Below, piece by piece: positions 23,722 through 36,700 of a stretch of 64,000 nt of DNA; position 1 is the stretch's first letter; each line of letters opens with the position of its first letter. Source of the stretch: Cryptomeria japonica (Eukaryota; Streptophyta; Pinopsida; Cupressales; Cupressaceae); contig NC_081409.1 of NCBI RefSeq assembly GCF_030272615.1, positions 528,050,291 to 528,114,290 of the forward strand, given 5' to 3'. Position numbers and translations under genes: made by a program. A model generated the notes under the pieces. The model saw only the letters and a program-made list of their open reading frames with translations. It was not told where the DNA came from and made no database searches.

Positions 23722-24950
23722 TAAGGTAGATAGGTAGAGATAATAAGAGATCAATTAAGAGAGAGGGGGGATATAGATAGAAGGGGCGAGAGTGAGAAAT
23801 ATGCTCAAAATAGAGATGCATAGAGAGACAAAGAGGGGAAAAGATAGATAGAGATAGAGATAGAGATAGAGATAGAGATAGGGAGGGATAAATAAAAAGT
23901 ATGTGTGTATGAGAGATATAAAGTGATGAAGAGCAATATTCAGAGATGAGAGAGAAGGAAAGAGAGATAAAAAGAGGGAGTGATAGTGATGGAGGAAAAG
24001 ATTGGGAGAAATGTGAATAGAAATAGGGAAATATGGGGATAAAATGGAGAGATAAAGATATATATAATGTGGGAATGATAGAGAGGGTACGAAAGAGATA
24101 AATATATAGACAAGAAGATATGGAAGTGGAGAGGAAGAGGGATTTGAAATAATAAGATATAGATAAAGAGGGACAGGGAGAGGGAGAGAGATAGAAGGCA
24201 CAAGGGTGAGAAAGATTAGTAATATAGAAAGGTTTAGGGAGATGGATAGAGAGATAGAGAGGGGAAAGATAGATATAAATAGATATATGGAGGGAGAAAC
24301 AACAAGAGTATGTGTGTATATAAGAAAGAGAAATATGGTGGGAGAGATAGAGAGGGAATGAGAGAAATAGAGAGATGAGAGAGATACAAAAAGAGGGAGT
24401 GATAGAGGGAGAGAAAGAGAAAGGGAGACATATGAATAGGAAGAAAGATATAGGGATAGGAAGGAGAGATAGAGAGATGATATAACTTAAGAAATATATA
24501 GTGGGTATAAAATAAATAAATATGTAGAGGGAGAGATTGAAGGAGAGAGTAAGAGGGATATGAAAACATAGGGATAGAAAGAGGGAGACAATTGGAGAGG
24601 AGATGGAAATGTAGAAAGATAAATATATATGATGTGATATAAAGAGAGAGATATGGAGGGAGAGATAGAGTGAGAGATAAAGTGTATGAGAGAGATAGAG
24701 AGACAATGAGATAAGATAGGGAGTGAGAGGGAGATATTGGAATATAGAGATAGACGGGGAACAAGTGAGAGATAAAGGAGGTGATAAAGATAAGTAATAA
24801 AGATAGGAGGAAGAGAGATAGAGATAGTGAGGATGAAATAGGGAGTGTGTGAGAGAGAGGGAGATATATATATATAGAGAGAGAGGGAGGAAGAGGGAGG
24901 GATAAAAATAGAGAGATGAAAGAGGAGTGTATATATATATATAGAGCTAA

Positions 24951-24952
<2 letters not shown>
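23722..24952. repeat. Purine-rich GA/GATA low-complexity tract, right part
   Basis: About 1.2 kb of GAGATAGA-type sequence with some TATA runs (for example 24930-24943). It gives long Ser/Leu/Ile minus-strand frames of up to 384 codons, which are artefacts. Confidence 0.92.

Positions 24953-24994
<42 letters not shown>
24953..24994. repeat. (AG)n microsatellite, 21 units
   Basis: Perfect AG run at the right edge of the purine-rich tract. Confidence 0.97.
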
Positions 24995-24998
<4 letters not shown>

Positions 24999-25070
24999 CC
25001 TTGCTTTGATGAATTTCTTAAATTCTAAGGCATCATAAAAAAATAGTAAAACAATTTTAACCTCTACAAG

Positions 25071-25433
25071 GTCGATCTTGCTAACATGGATTGGCATATG
25101 GCCTTGTTTGGAAAACAAATTCTTAGTTTGAGGGAATATTTTGATTTTGTTTCCTTCTTCTATGTCCCTCGTGAGTGGAATATGGTACCAGACTATTTAG
25201 CTAAGTGGGCTTTTGATTTCCTAGATGGGTGATATATTCATGAATGGGGTTAGCTGCCCCCAAAGTATGTCAAAGAGTTTGAAGCAATTATTCAAAACAA
25301 TTTGATGAATTAGGTAGGTCTCCCTGGTGTTGTCAGGTTGGTTTTTTTTGCCTCTCTAGACCGATTGGCCCTTTTCTTTGTACTATCTTTCTTGATGCAA
25401 TAAATTTTTACCCCTCTTTTTCAACAAAAAAAA
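25071..25433 (+). pseudogene. LINE 3' end: RNase H C-terminus, 3' UTR and poly(A)
   Basis: A 53-codon frame (25071-25232) reads like the end of the RNase H domain of a plant LINE: FYVPREWNMVPDYLAKWAFD, with the closing Asp of the domain in VPDYLAK. The rest is missing, so the copy is strongly 5'-truncated. The 3' untranslated part holds an AATAAA signal (25399-25404) and ends in eight A (25426-25433). Target duplications were not resolved. Confidence 0.75.
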
Positions 25434-26448
25434 GGTTAATCTTGCTACTTTGTTATTGGTCACTTCGTCCAATTTATTCAATATTGACACTGCTAATATG
25501 TCTTTCTTATCTTTGATTATACATCCCTCTCTTGATATACTTGAATCACCTTTCAAAGTTCCATCAAATTTAGTTTGAACCATCTATGTCTTTAAATGTT
25601 CCATTTGTCTTCTTTCATTAATATAACACAATTAAGTTAACTCTATCAGGCCTATTATAGGAACAAGTTATATGTTATTTGTTTTTTTCTCTATTTTCTA
25701 ATAAAAATTAGGCCATTATTGAAAATAATCACATATATTTAAGATAGTAAGAAAAATAATAAATAATGTCTAAAAATTCTTTAAAATAACCTTACATTTT
25801 ATATTGGTGTCTCTATTTAGCAAATGAAAAAATGATTTTATTCATGTGCAATCTACAAAAATATTATAGTCTATTATAATGATATAAATATAAATAAAAA
25901 CTAAAACATAACCACCTTACTTTTTTTAAATAACTAAAATTATATAGTAATTATTAAATAAATAAAATAACGCATTAAATATAAGAAAAATGAAAAAAAC
26001 AAAATAATAACTCTTAAGTTAATAAATTTGATTTAATGCAAACCTTATCCTCAAAAGTGTATTTAAATAAAATAACTAACTTTGTCATTGAATAATATAA
26101 CTAGTGCCTATATTAAAAATGGATTGTATTTTGATGATTAAAAACATAAGGGGTTCATTTTGTGATAAGTCATCCTTGCATGTGTGACCCCTATTGATAA
26201 CCATTAATCTATGAGAGGAGTTGGAAGTGAAGAGGGGAAAAACAAGGAGGAAGGTTAATTGCATAAATCAAAACATGAAACACAAATAAGCATTCAAAAC
26301 AAATCAAATATCCCCTTATACCTTGTCTTATCTTCTTCCTCTGATTGAGCTAGAAGTGGAAATGCACCCAATGCTCCACTTGATTTGCTCCTACTATGAG
26401 GGATTGTGGATTGCTCTTCACTACACAACAAAAGTTATTTAGATGATG
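25434..26448. other. AT-rich DNA, no gene seen
   Basis: Mostly A/T runs with short frames only. It forms the left flank of the 26454 LTR. Confidence 0.6.
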
Positions 26449-26453
26449 AAATT

Positions 26454-27601
26454 TGTTGCCAAGAGACACTATACCGGTAGATATTTATGCATGAGGAATG
26501 CTTTGGGGTTGTCATTGATGGCAACTCATCACAAAAATTCTATCTGGTATATGAAGAAGCGATCTACCAGAAGTTTGAGAAGTTTGTTATTCATCTATGC
26601 TTAAATCTAGAAGGTGGAATACAAAGTGTGGATACATTGAGTGTTATCTCAATTCTGATTGCATAATTTTGGTTGCAGTGATAGAGGTAGTTGATTAGAT
26701 GTTCAAAGCATCTTACTTCACAATCCTAGCCTCCGATATTGATTCTCGTGCAAGATTGAAGATCCAGTATCTGGTAATTCAGGAAGAATAGAGTTATTTT
26801 GGTGTAATGTGTTATGCAAAATCTTTGGGATGATTTTGGTGATTTGCTTTGAGTTCTAGGTGGTTGAAAAGACATGTGGGAAGCTTATTATCAATTTGTT
26901 TAGGTCCGCATATGGATTGGTAATCGGATTGAGTTGACTTATTGTTACATGTTTCATGTTGTGTGTTATGCAGTTTTTCAAGCCGACATGAAATTGATTT
27001 AATTTGTTGGTGTGGATATATAATACCAATTCATTTGAGAATTTTGAAGATATATATGAGTGTTTGAAGGTTGTATGAGCATTGGTGCACAGTTTCACTT
27101 GCATGGTTGAGATATTTGTGCTTTGGTATATGACAAATCAGCAAAATAGAGCAGTGAGACAAAATAGTGGTAGAAGACCTTTTGTTCTTAACCAAAACTA
27201 TAATTTGGCATTTGTAGATGATATTCTCTAGTTCAGACATTCTTGTTATCATTTGTAATCTTTGTAAGGCAGTGATCCTTCCTCGGGTTGTATCCCTCTT
27301 TTATAATTGAGTAGTGAGCTCTAGGCAGTGTGCCTGAATGCATGTCCATTCCCCTCTTGTAATATTATTATACTCCTGATCATAGTATTATAATATTGTG
27401 GGTCTCAATCCCACCGTGGTTTTTCCCTTTCCTGTTTTCCACATAAAAATTTTGGTCTTATGGTTTTGTGCTTATTTGCTTTCAGTTTCTGCACTTTACT
27501 TTTATTCATTTGCATTCGGTGGTTTAAGAATTAGGTTAAGAAACTTGATAATTGCAGAACATTGATGCACCCCCCCCTCTCAGTGTTCATTGATTCCAAC
27601 A
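26454..27601 (+). repeat. Left LTR of the 36-kb composite
   Basis: 1148 bp, from TGTTGCCAAGAGACAC to TTCATTGATTCCAACA. It contains a C run followed by TCTCA near its 3' end. It matches 61059-62234. Confidence 0.88.
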
Positions 27602-27603
27602 AT

Positions 27604-27613
27604 TGGTATCACA
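27604..27613 (+). other. Primer-binding site, degenerate
   Basis: TGGTATCACA two bases after the LTR; close to the initiator Met tRNA site TGGTATCAGA. Confidence 0.75.
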
Positions 27614-27669
27614 TATTAGTTCCTCTAAGGAAGCCTAACATCTTGATGAAGATCTGAGAGATTGAATCA

Positions 27670-28822
27670 ATGGACTTCGGTTTGTTGAAGCAGCTTATTG
27701 TAGCACTTGAAGACCTAGATGCAATAAGGAAAGAAGCAAGTAACCTGAGAAGAGATTTGAGTGATGCTAAAAATTTCCTTGAGTCATTGAAAGATCAAGT
27801 GAAGCATCTAGAGAGAAGAGAAAGGAGCTAATGGAAAAACTCAAGGAAAAAGAAGAGCAAAGCATTGATGATCAAGTTCTGAAAGACAAGAGAGATGAAT
27901 GTGAAAAACTTACTAGAGATAATGCATCTTGAAGAATGAAATGAAATCCATTGTTAGGAAGCTGACAAAGGAGATTTAAGATAGGAAGAATAATGAAGAA
28001 AGTCTGACTCAGTCAGTGAAGGATAGATCTGATGAATGTTACAGTTTTAATCATGAAAATGACTCGTTGAAGCTTGAATTGATACAATTCAAGAATAATG
28101 AGCAAGAGATTGAGAGACGGATTATAATTCTGAGAGATGAACTTACCACTACTAATGAGTACAAAGAAAAATTCAATGCTAGCTCAGCCAAGCTAGATGA
28201 GATGCTGAAAAGTTAGAAGAGTAAAGGTGACATGGGAGGACTTGGATTTGAGAAAGGAGAAAGCTCTAGATCTGGTCATTTGAAGCAATCATCGGAAGAA
28301 CAAGAGAACTCTGGTAAGATAGCCTAATGCTTATAAATTCAATGGTAAATTTTTGTTTGCAATAAATTTGTTGATATGGCAGGTCAATGCAGAAATAAGG
28401 CAAATCAAAATAATTCATCAGTCTCTGGACAATGTTTCAATTGCAATAAATATGGTCATAAGTTAGTTGAATGTAGGAGTATGGTGAATAGGAGAAATGT
28501 AAGATTTTATGCTTGTGTAAGTTTTGGACATATTGCTAACCAATGTAGATCTAGAAGAAATCAAGGTAATTCTAGACCTAATCAGAGAAACAACACTGTT
28601 TGTTATGCTTGTAACAAATCTGGTCATATTGCAAAATATTGTAGAAGAAAGAACATGAGCAAGAATGCTCTAACAGATAAGAACAAACCAGATAATAAGG
28701 ACAAAGAGAAGGTTGAAGAGATTAAAGAGCAGCACAAGAAGATGTGGGTAAAGAAGGATGATTCAAATGTAGAGAATGGGTCCACACCTGATTTTGGTGT
28801 TGGATCTTCATCTGGTAACTAA
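27670..28822 (+). pseudogene. Gag-like protein: coiled coil, then several zinc knuckles
   Basis: Begins at ATG 27670 (MDFGLLKQLIVALEDLDAIR). The first part is rich in Lys/Glu/Leu heptads and breaks into several frames; the longest clean piece is 28016-28216, ending AKLDEMLKS. That ending, with GLGFEKGESS soon after, resembles the gag region of copia elements of the SIRE type. A 148-codon frame at 28376-28822 carries CCHC-type knuckles: CFNCNKYGHKLVEC and CYACNKSGHIAKYC, with a middle one (CVSFGHIANQC) that has lost its first Cys spacing. The protein would bind RNA in the particle. It has several stops and frameshifts. No protease or reverse transcriptase follows. Confidence 0.75.
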
Positions 28823-30555
28823 GGCATTTTGGCCTTAGAGGGAACATTTTCATGAAGATCCTTAAAACCCCCTTTCTAAGATCTGTAACCAACTGTGAAA
28901 GGTTGCAGATGATCAGAGATGGTGTCATCCAATTTAGGGCTTGCACCTAAATCACATAAATATACTTGACTCTACTTATTTCAAATATATGAGTTGAGAA
29001 TGATATTCAAAAGGTCTTCTTTCTAGTGAATATGTGATAAAGTGTCACGTTAAGTTCAACATAGGGGTATTTACTACTAGTTAATAGTTAGTAGCTTTAG
29101 TGTTTTAAAAGGGAGGGCAATCTTTGTATTTTAAATGACAAAGATTATCTTGATTTTATCTTTAGAAAATATTTGATGTATAAGTTCTTTTATGATTTTG
29201 AGTCAAAAACTCACTGTTTGTTTTGGAGGGAAGATTAAAATCTTATTTTTAATATTCTAAACTCAAGATGAACCCAAGTTTCCAAGAAAGATTGTAGTTT
29301 GGTTGTGAAAAACCCTATCTTTTTCATTACTAATCCCTTCAATGGCCGCCAGGTATGAGGAGTTCCAGTAAAAAATGAGTAGCTTCAATGAGTAAGTCTC
29401 AGTTGATAGCATGAAAGAAATAGTTAAGGAAAGATCGCGTCACGTTTTGTGCACATTGTGAGAATTAGCAGTCACATTGAAGAAGGATCATGGCATGTAG
29501 CAAGAGTAAAAGAAGGGTTCTAGCATATCAAGGTTCAAAATAGCTACGCATTTGGAAGTGTTTAGGATTTTCATGCAGAGTTGGAGGCATAAACTGGGTT
29601 AGTGATTTCCTTTTACCTTTGGCTAGGGATTCACTTTTTTTTTAAAGGGGGCATGATTGTTTGTTTAGAAAGGGACTTTATGAGGCAATGTGTTGTTTTA
29701 CTCTTATATTCTTAGTTTTTTGCCCCCAACTATTCTAGAGTTTTGAATGTAGCAGTTTGGATTTGTTGTCATTCATCGCACTACCTAGTTTCAAATGAAT
29801 TATAGTCCACCCTTAGAACACTAAAATAGCAATGACAACAAGGACTAATCAGCAATCTCAATTAAGTCTCCACAACCAAGTCCCATAGAGATATGTATTT
29901 GATAGTCACTATCAAATGAGAGCCATAAAAAGATAGAGAAGGCCTAGAAAAGATAGAAGATCAGTATAACAAAGATCAGTCATCTAGAACAGTCATCATC
30001 TATGGTACAGAGAGTCTCAGGTCAGTGAGCAGTGTGTATGAACAAAGATGTGGTGTCAAAAAAGAGGAACACACAATGCTACAGTGGAAAGAAATCTTTG
30101 ATAGTCATGAATATCAAAGAATGATAGTCTTCCATTATCCAAAATAGTGATTCAATCCATGACAACACTTGGTGTCCAAAGATCCTCACAAACAATAAAG
30201 AAAAATCATTATAAGAGGGCCATTCACATGAAGATTTAAGATTTTCATGGTGAAGAGAAGCTTCAACCAAATTAAATCTCAATAAAATGAAGATCCTTGT
30301 AACAACCCCACTCAAAATCACAAGTCTCAGTTACAATCACAAGTGCAGTCCTGTGCAATAGGGACAATCAAAATAGACAATATTTAGTTGCAATAACTAT
30401 CAAACAAGAACGAGTCAAAAGGTTGCTTGCAAGTTTTCTTCAATCAAGTCTATTCAAAGAACATAAGGGCAATGAGCTCTTAGCAGTCTATAATGCTATA
30501 GACAGAGCCATGGAACCTCAAGAGCAACACCTTGATGAAACAAAAATGCATATTG
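28823..30555 (+). other. Non-coding internal DNA of the composite
   Basis: Only short frames. It starts right after the zinc knuckles with a stop codon and shows no pol motif. An internal ATG context (ATGGCCGCCAGGTATGAGG, about 29343) opens a frame that stops within nine codons. Confidence 0.5.
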
Positions 30556-31800
30556 TGTTGGCATGATTGGCATAACTGATACAAATGAGGTTATGCAATT
30601 AAAGACGGATGACTGCACCGGTAGAAGATAGAAGACTATCTGTGATGAAGAGATTGAGATTTTGTGATTAGATGACATGATCAGTTATTTGTGTTGTCAT
30701 TGGTGGCAACTAATGTTAAATGATGTTAACTGATGTTTCTTGATGTTTGGTTTGTCATCTAAGTGATTCAGTATACCGGAGACATGGTTTACCAGTCATA
30801 TAAAAAATTCTGTGAAATAGGACTTTAACCGGCATATGCAGAGATGTTTTACTTGAAGCAGATGATTGGTGATGATTGGTGATTTGCGATTTGGAATATA
30901 AGCTTTTATCATGGTAATGAGTATCTGACTGGAACCACATCTTGTGATGACTATTGGAAGGCATGTTTCTAATTTCTAATGAGGTTTTTCTAGGGTTTAA
31001 GAAGGGTTTTAGAACCGATGATGAAATCATCAAACTGGTAATGATTTTTGGTATGGCGGTGAGTGACAACAAGTTCACGTGTTGATGATAACATGGCACA
31101 AACCGTGTGAAATGTTTGAAGATTTTTTAGCGCATTTGGAGAGAGAATTTCTTGGGAATGTGCAAAGTGCTTAGCAGAGTGAGCTAAGGGTTTGACTTTG
31201 TACCAGATCAACTTGTCGTGACAACTTATGATCATTCAGTAGATAATATTCATTTGTAATTGATTGTAATGATCCACATGATGATCTATAATGAGTAGTA
31301 AAGATTTGTGATGATCTATGATGTAATTTATGGTTTAGTGATTGACTTAGTGGAAAGCATTATTTATGTTAGCTTAGTTGATGTTTATTGTGTCGGTGAT
31401 CTTAGAGAAGAGTGTGGAGTCGTGACGACTTATGATCATTCAACGACTAATATTGATTTGTAATTGATTGTAATTATCCACATGATGGTCTGTAATGAGT
31501 AGTAAATATCTGTGATGATCTAGGATGTAATTTAGGGTTTAGTGGCTGACTTAGTGGAAAGCATTATTTATGTTGGCTTAGTTGATGTTTATTGTGTCGA
31601 TGATCTTAGAGAAGACTATGATGTTGTACCAGAGAAGAGTGAGATCTGCCTGAGATTTGTAGATAGTGATTGGATCTGATTTAGCAATCTAAGAAGTGCA
31701 AGTAATAGATCACTTTTTCATGGTTTTTCTCTAACAATTACAATAGATTAAATCCCTTAACCGGGTAAGTCCTGACAGGCCTTAATCTTGTAAAAACCCT
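30556..31800 (+). repeat. Copia-type LTR fragment, part before the nested element
   Basis: Starts TGTTGGCATGATTGGCA and reads like a copia LTR (AATCCCTTAACCGGGTAAG, GATTTACAGG-type phrases). It is cut at 31800 by the minus-strand copia element and resumes after 39533. No partner LTR or polypurine tract is seen, so it is a fragment or a damaged solo LTR. Confidence 0.65.
31216..31623. repeat. Tandem duplication, two units of about 204 bp
   Basis: The unit starts TCGTGAC(A/G)ACTTATGATC at 31216 and again at 31420, and ends with GATCTTAGAGAAGA. The copies differ at scattered positions. Confidence 0.9.
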
Positions 31801-33346
31801 TGATAATTCTAATACTTAATGTAAGTACAGATCCAATAGCCAACAAGATGAGAGGGGGGGGTGAATCATACAAACTTAATTTTCCATAAAAACATTAGAT
31901 TCAACCTCGGTAACATATACTTCAGTAATATAACCAAAACTCTAAACATGCAAACTCAAAAGCATATAAACATCATAAACCTCATAACACCAGATTTAAC
32001 GTGGAAACCCAAATAGGGAAAAACCACTGTGGGACTTCAGACCCACTAAGAAATATACTCTTCTAGAGTATGCTCGGTTAAAAGAAAATCTTGTTAAAGA
32101 TTACAAACACATTGTTATATGTGACCCGGTTAAGGGATTTCCTTCAGATCTATTAGGATCTTCACCTTGTTAGAAGTGACCTTGTTAAAGGATTTCAAAC
32201 ACTCAATCAAAATGTCACCTTGCTAGAGGGTTTTACAAATAAGACCGTTAAGTCCACTCGGTTAAGATATTTTCTGCCACTTTACAAAATAATAGTAATA
32301 AAAATCTATCTACAACTTCACATCTAAAATGCTAAAGCAGATTCTTATTTGCTCAATATAATCTAGACATAGAACTAATCTTGTCCATTTGTTGGGCTTC
32401 TATACTCTATTATTCAAATAGGTCTTCAAGCTTCTGTGCTCGGTAATCACTATGTAGCATCCCTATGCATACATTTGCCTGCATGCATTGTTTATCAATA
32501 GTTCCCTATTTATAAACAATTTGCCAACCGCTTAATCTCCTTGATCACATTTCCCATGATCAATCATAGCCATCAGATCTTCAAACTTTGACCAGGTTCA
32601 ATGTATCCTTCGATCTGAAAATGTTTTACCCTGCCTTGGAACTTGTATACATTTCTTGGAACTTGTGCTAGGGTATTGTGGTTCAATCTAAGTTGTAGAT
32701 CTTCATGTCGATTTTCCTTTGCCATAGATTCATTAACAAACTTTATGCATGACATACCAATCATTTAATCAGTTCCAGCTCATCAGCTTCCTTCATTAAA
32801 TAACGCATGTAACCATTTAATGTATTCTATTATAGCTCAGTTACAACTCAGTAATAACTCAGTGTATACTAAACTTCACTCGGTAGACATTCCGCCTTCA
32901 TTAACTGATAGCGATAACCTTAGGGTTTACCGACTAGGTTCTTTAGGGTTTACCGACTAGGTTCTTTGCTCGGTAACATAGTATAGTATTAACCTTACAA
33001 TTTACAACATATGTATGATGTTTAAAACAATCTAAACATCATGATCTCATCATTTTCTAACTCGGTAATAGTTGCCCATTGAATACCTTATTCATCCCCT
33101 TATTCATCATATTCTTTCTGTGTCTTTTACCGACATCTTTATACTCTTTAAATCATACTTCTCAAGACATGGCAACATCATACTGAATTAGAAAATCAAT
33201 TTCTTGACATCAATGACAAAATAATAATATCACGACAGTAAACATCCTTAATCAGTTATATCCATAATCATCAACAACCTTCTCAATATCCTTATTGAAA
33301 TGCCAACTTATTTTCCATTGTCTGTTATAATGCCAAATTGCCAACA
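31801..33346 (-). repeat. 3' LTR (left) of the minus-strand copia
   Basis: From TGATAATTCTAATAC to AATTGCCAACA on the plus strand. It includes a G run (the C run of U5 seen from the other strand). Confidence 0.93.
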
Positions 33347-33362
33347 ATTTCCCCCTTTGGCA
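33347..33362 (-). other. Polypurine tract of the minus-strand copia
   Basis: Reads CCAAAGGGGGAAAT on the minus strand and touches the LTR. A second copy of the motif (GTCAAAGGGGGAGAA) lies at 33511-33525. Confidence 0.85.
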
Positions 33363-33733
33363 TTGATGGCAAAACCAATTGATTTGACCTTAAAAAAATT
33401 TGGATTGCTGTGATTCTGAAATGCTAAAATGCTCTCTTGTTGTCAACAGACTTCTCCCCCATACATTAGACTTCTCTATTTTCTTCAGTCTTCTCCACCT
33501 TATATTAGTCTTCTCCCCCTTTGACAACAATGCTAAAAAGTAAATAACTAAAACATAATTTCTTCCTGTATGAAGTGATTTCCTACTGTTGTGTATCAAC
33601 TGAGTCTCAGTCAGAGCATTTTGTCTTCAATTCTTGTTCCCTATACTGTATCATGTATTGTTTCCTGTAGACCTTTAGAAAACATCCTAAAGTGTGTAAA
33701 TCAGCATCAACTCTAAAAAGATATTCGATAGAG

Positions 33734-36700
33734 TCATTGAATTGATGCTTTCACCGAACTCGGACAGTGAGTAGAAGATAGGGGTAGGACCCCTAACTTA
33801 CTTCTAAGATATTCAAAAGTGTCCCTTGGTAGTGGCTTGGTAAAGATATCTGCTATTTGTTCCTTTGTGCTAACATACTCCAACACCACTTTCTTCTCTT
33901 GAGCTTCTTCTCTAAGATAATGATATTTGATAGAGATGTGCTTTGTCTTAGAGTGCATAACAGAATTTTTTGAAATGTTAATGGCACTAGTATTGTCACA
34001 AAATAGAGTTACTGACTTGGCAACTTTCTCATTTATACCTTCCAACAGTTGTTTGATACATGCTATGTTGGTACAATTCAATGCTTCAGCAACGTATTCA
34101 GCTTTTGCTGTTGACTGTGAAACACATCCTTGTTTCTTGCTAAGCCAACTTACTAGTCTTTCTCCTAAAAAGAAAGCTCCTCCACTTGTGCTTTTTCTAT
34201 CATTAATGTTGCCTTCCCAATCAGCATCAGTATAAACTTTTAAATTAAAATCATTTCCTTTATGATATACTAAGCCATAATCCTTTGTGCCTTTCAAGTA
34301 TCTAAAAATTCTTTTGATTATTGTCATGTGTGTTTCCTTAGGATCTGCAGAGAATCTTGCAACTATACCTATTGCATGTGCTATGTCTGGTCTACTGTGA
34401 ACAACATATTGTAGCTTTCCAATCATGGATCGGTAAAGTGTCTCATCAACAAATGCAGATTCATCATTCTTTGATAATTTACAGTTGGTAGTCATAGGAG
34501 TACTTACTAGTTTTGAATCCTCCATTCCAAATTTCTTCAAGATTTCCTTTATGTACTTGGACTGAGTAATGAAAATCTCATTTTTCATTTGCAGTATCTG
34601 TAAACCTATAAAATACTTTATCTCACCGATTAATGACATCTCAAATTCTTAGCTCATTTCATTTCCAAAGTTCTTGCATAGAGAGTCATTTCCACAAAAT
34701 ATAATATCATCAACAAATATGGTTGAGATCAGTATTCTATTTTCATCATTCTTCATGTACATATTGCTATTCTCACTTGTCCTTATAAAACCAATCTTAA
34801 TCAAATAAGAGTGCAATTTTTCATACCATGCTCTAGGTGCTTGTTTCAGACCATATAATGCTTTATTCAATTTACATACCTGATCTTTATTCTTGTCTTC
34901 AACAAATCCTTCAGGTTGTTCAATAAAAACTTCTTCTTCTAATATTCCATTCAAAAATGCAGATTTGACATCCATTTGATATACCTTGAACTTTTTGAAA
35001 GCAGCATATGCCAACAATGTTCTTACTCCTTCAAGTCTAGCCATAGGTGCAAAAGTTTCACCATAATCAATTCCTTCTTCTTGAGCATAACCTTTGCAAA
35101 CTAGCCTTGCTTTATTTCAAATGACCTCACCTTTTTCATTTAGCTTATTTCTGAAAATCCACTTTGTACCGATTACATTTTTGTCCTTTGGTCTTGGGAT
35201 TAGTGTCCATGTGTCATTCTTCTTGATTTGATCAATCTCTTCTATCATAGCATTTATCCAATCTTCACTGTTAAATGCCTCTTTCACTATTCTCAGTTCA
35301 AATTCAGATATCAAACATGTGTTCTATCTCAGTTTGTTCCTTGTCATCACTGGATCATCCTTATCTCCTATAATCTAACTTGGTGTATGATGTCTTCTAA
35401 CATACTTGGCTAATACAGGCTTGGTAGGCTCTGTATGATCTTCTTCATCACTCGGTAACTAGATATTCTCTTCATTTTCTTCAACAGTTTTCTTGGTAGG
35501 ACTTGTCAGTTGAACATAGACAAATTCATCATAATCTTCTAGTTCTTTGGAATTTCCTTCATCATTTATTTCTGCAAATTCATCAACTTTCACATTTGCA
35601 CTTTCTACTATTTTGTTAGATGATTTGATTAGACATTTAAATGCTTTGCTTCTAGAAGAATAACCTAGAAATGTTCCTTCTTCACTTTTCTGATCAAACT
35701 TGTCATTTCTATCATCTTTGTGTACATAGCATCTACTTCCAAAGATTTTAAAATAACTTACATTAGGTTTCTTATCATACTAGATTTCATATGGTGTCTT
35801 CAAAGTACCTTTCTTCAATTGTACTCGGTTCAGGGTGTAAACTGTTGTGCTTATTGCTTCTCTCCAAAACTTTTGTGGCACTTTCTTTTCAATCATCAGT
35901 GTTCTAGCATAATCCACAATAGATCTGTTTCTTCTCTCAACTATTCCATTCTGTTGTGGAGTTCTCGGTGCAGAGACTTGTCTTTTGATACCATGATCAT
36001 TGCAGAATAAGTTGAACTCATCAGATGTGAACTCTCCTCCTCTATCTGATCTAAGACATTTTAGTTGTCTTCCTATTTCATTTTCAACTCTTGCCTTGTA
36101 CCATTTAAACATTCAAAAAGCTTCTAATTTTTCTTTTAAAACATTATTGACATCATCCTTGAATAGTCATCCACAAATAATATGAAATATTTATCACCAT
36201 AATAACTTTGAACTTTCATAGGATCACAAAGATCAGTGTGCACAAGATCTAAAATTCCCTTAGAAGTGTAAGACTTACTTGTAAAGCTTGATCTTGTCAT
36301 CTTACTCATTTGGCATCCTTGACACATAGTATTCTCAGGTTTTTCAAGACTCGGTAGACCTCTTACTCGGTGCTTCTTACTTAATTTGATCAGATTATCA
36401 AAATTTACATGACAAAACCTTTTATGCCATAAATAGGTATCATCTATCTTTGCATACATACACTTGTTCCGAGTTGAGTCAATGTGAAATGTGTTACCTT
36501 TTGTTTGTGTCCTGGTAGAAGCTAACTTTCCATTCTTGTCATGAATTTTGACAATTCCTTTCTAAAATTCTATTCGGTAACCTATATTGTTTAGCTGTGC
36601 TACACACTACAAATTGTATTTCAAACCTTCAACCCAATAAACATCATTGCATCTTGCATTGTCAAGAAGTGTTATAGATCCTTTACCTTTCACTAGACAT

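Noticed and set aside
23552-25118. Minus-strand frames of up to 384 codons rich in Ser, Leu and Ile
   Set aside because: They are translations of the GA/GATA purine tract and end where the tract ends. No domain is visible.
30551-30560. TATTG before the LTR fragment at 30556 as a target duplication
   Set aside because: TATTG recurs at 56495-56499 but is not preceded by an LTR end there, so the match is chance.
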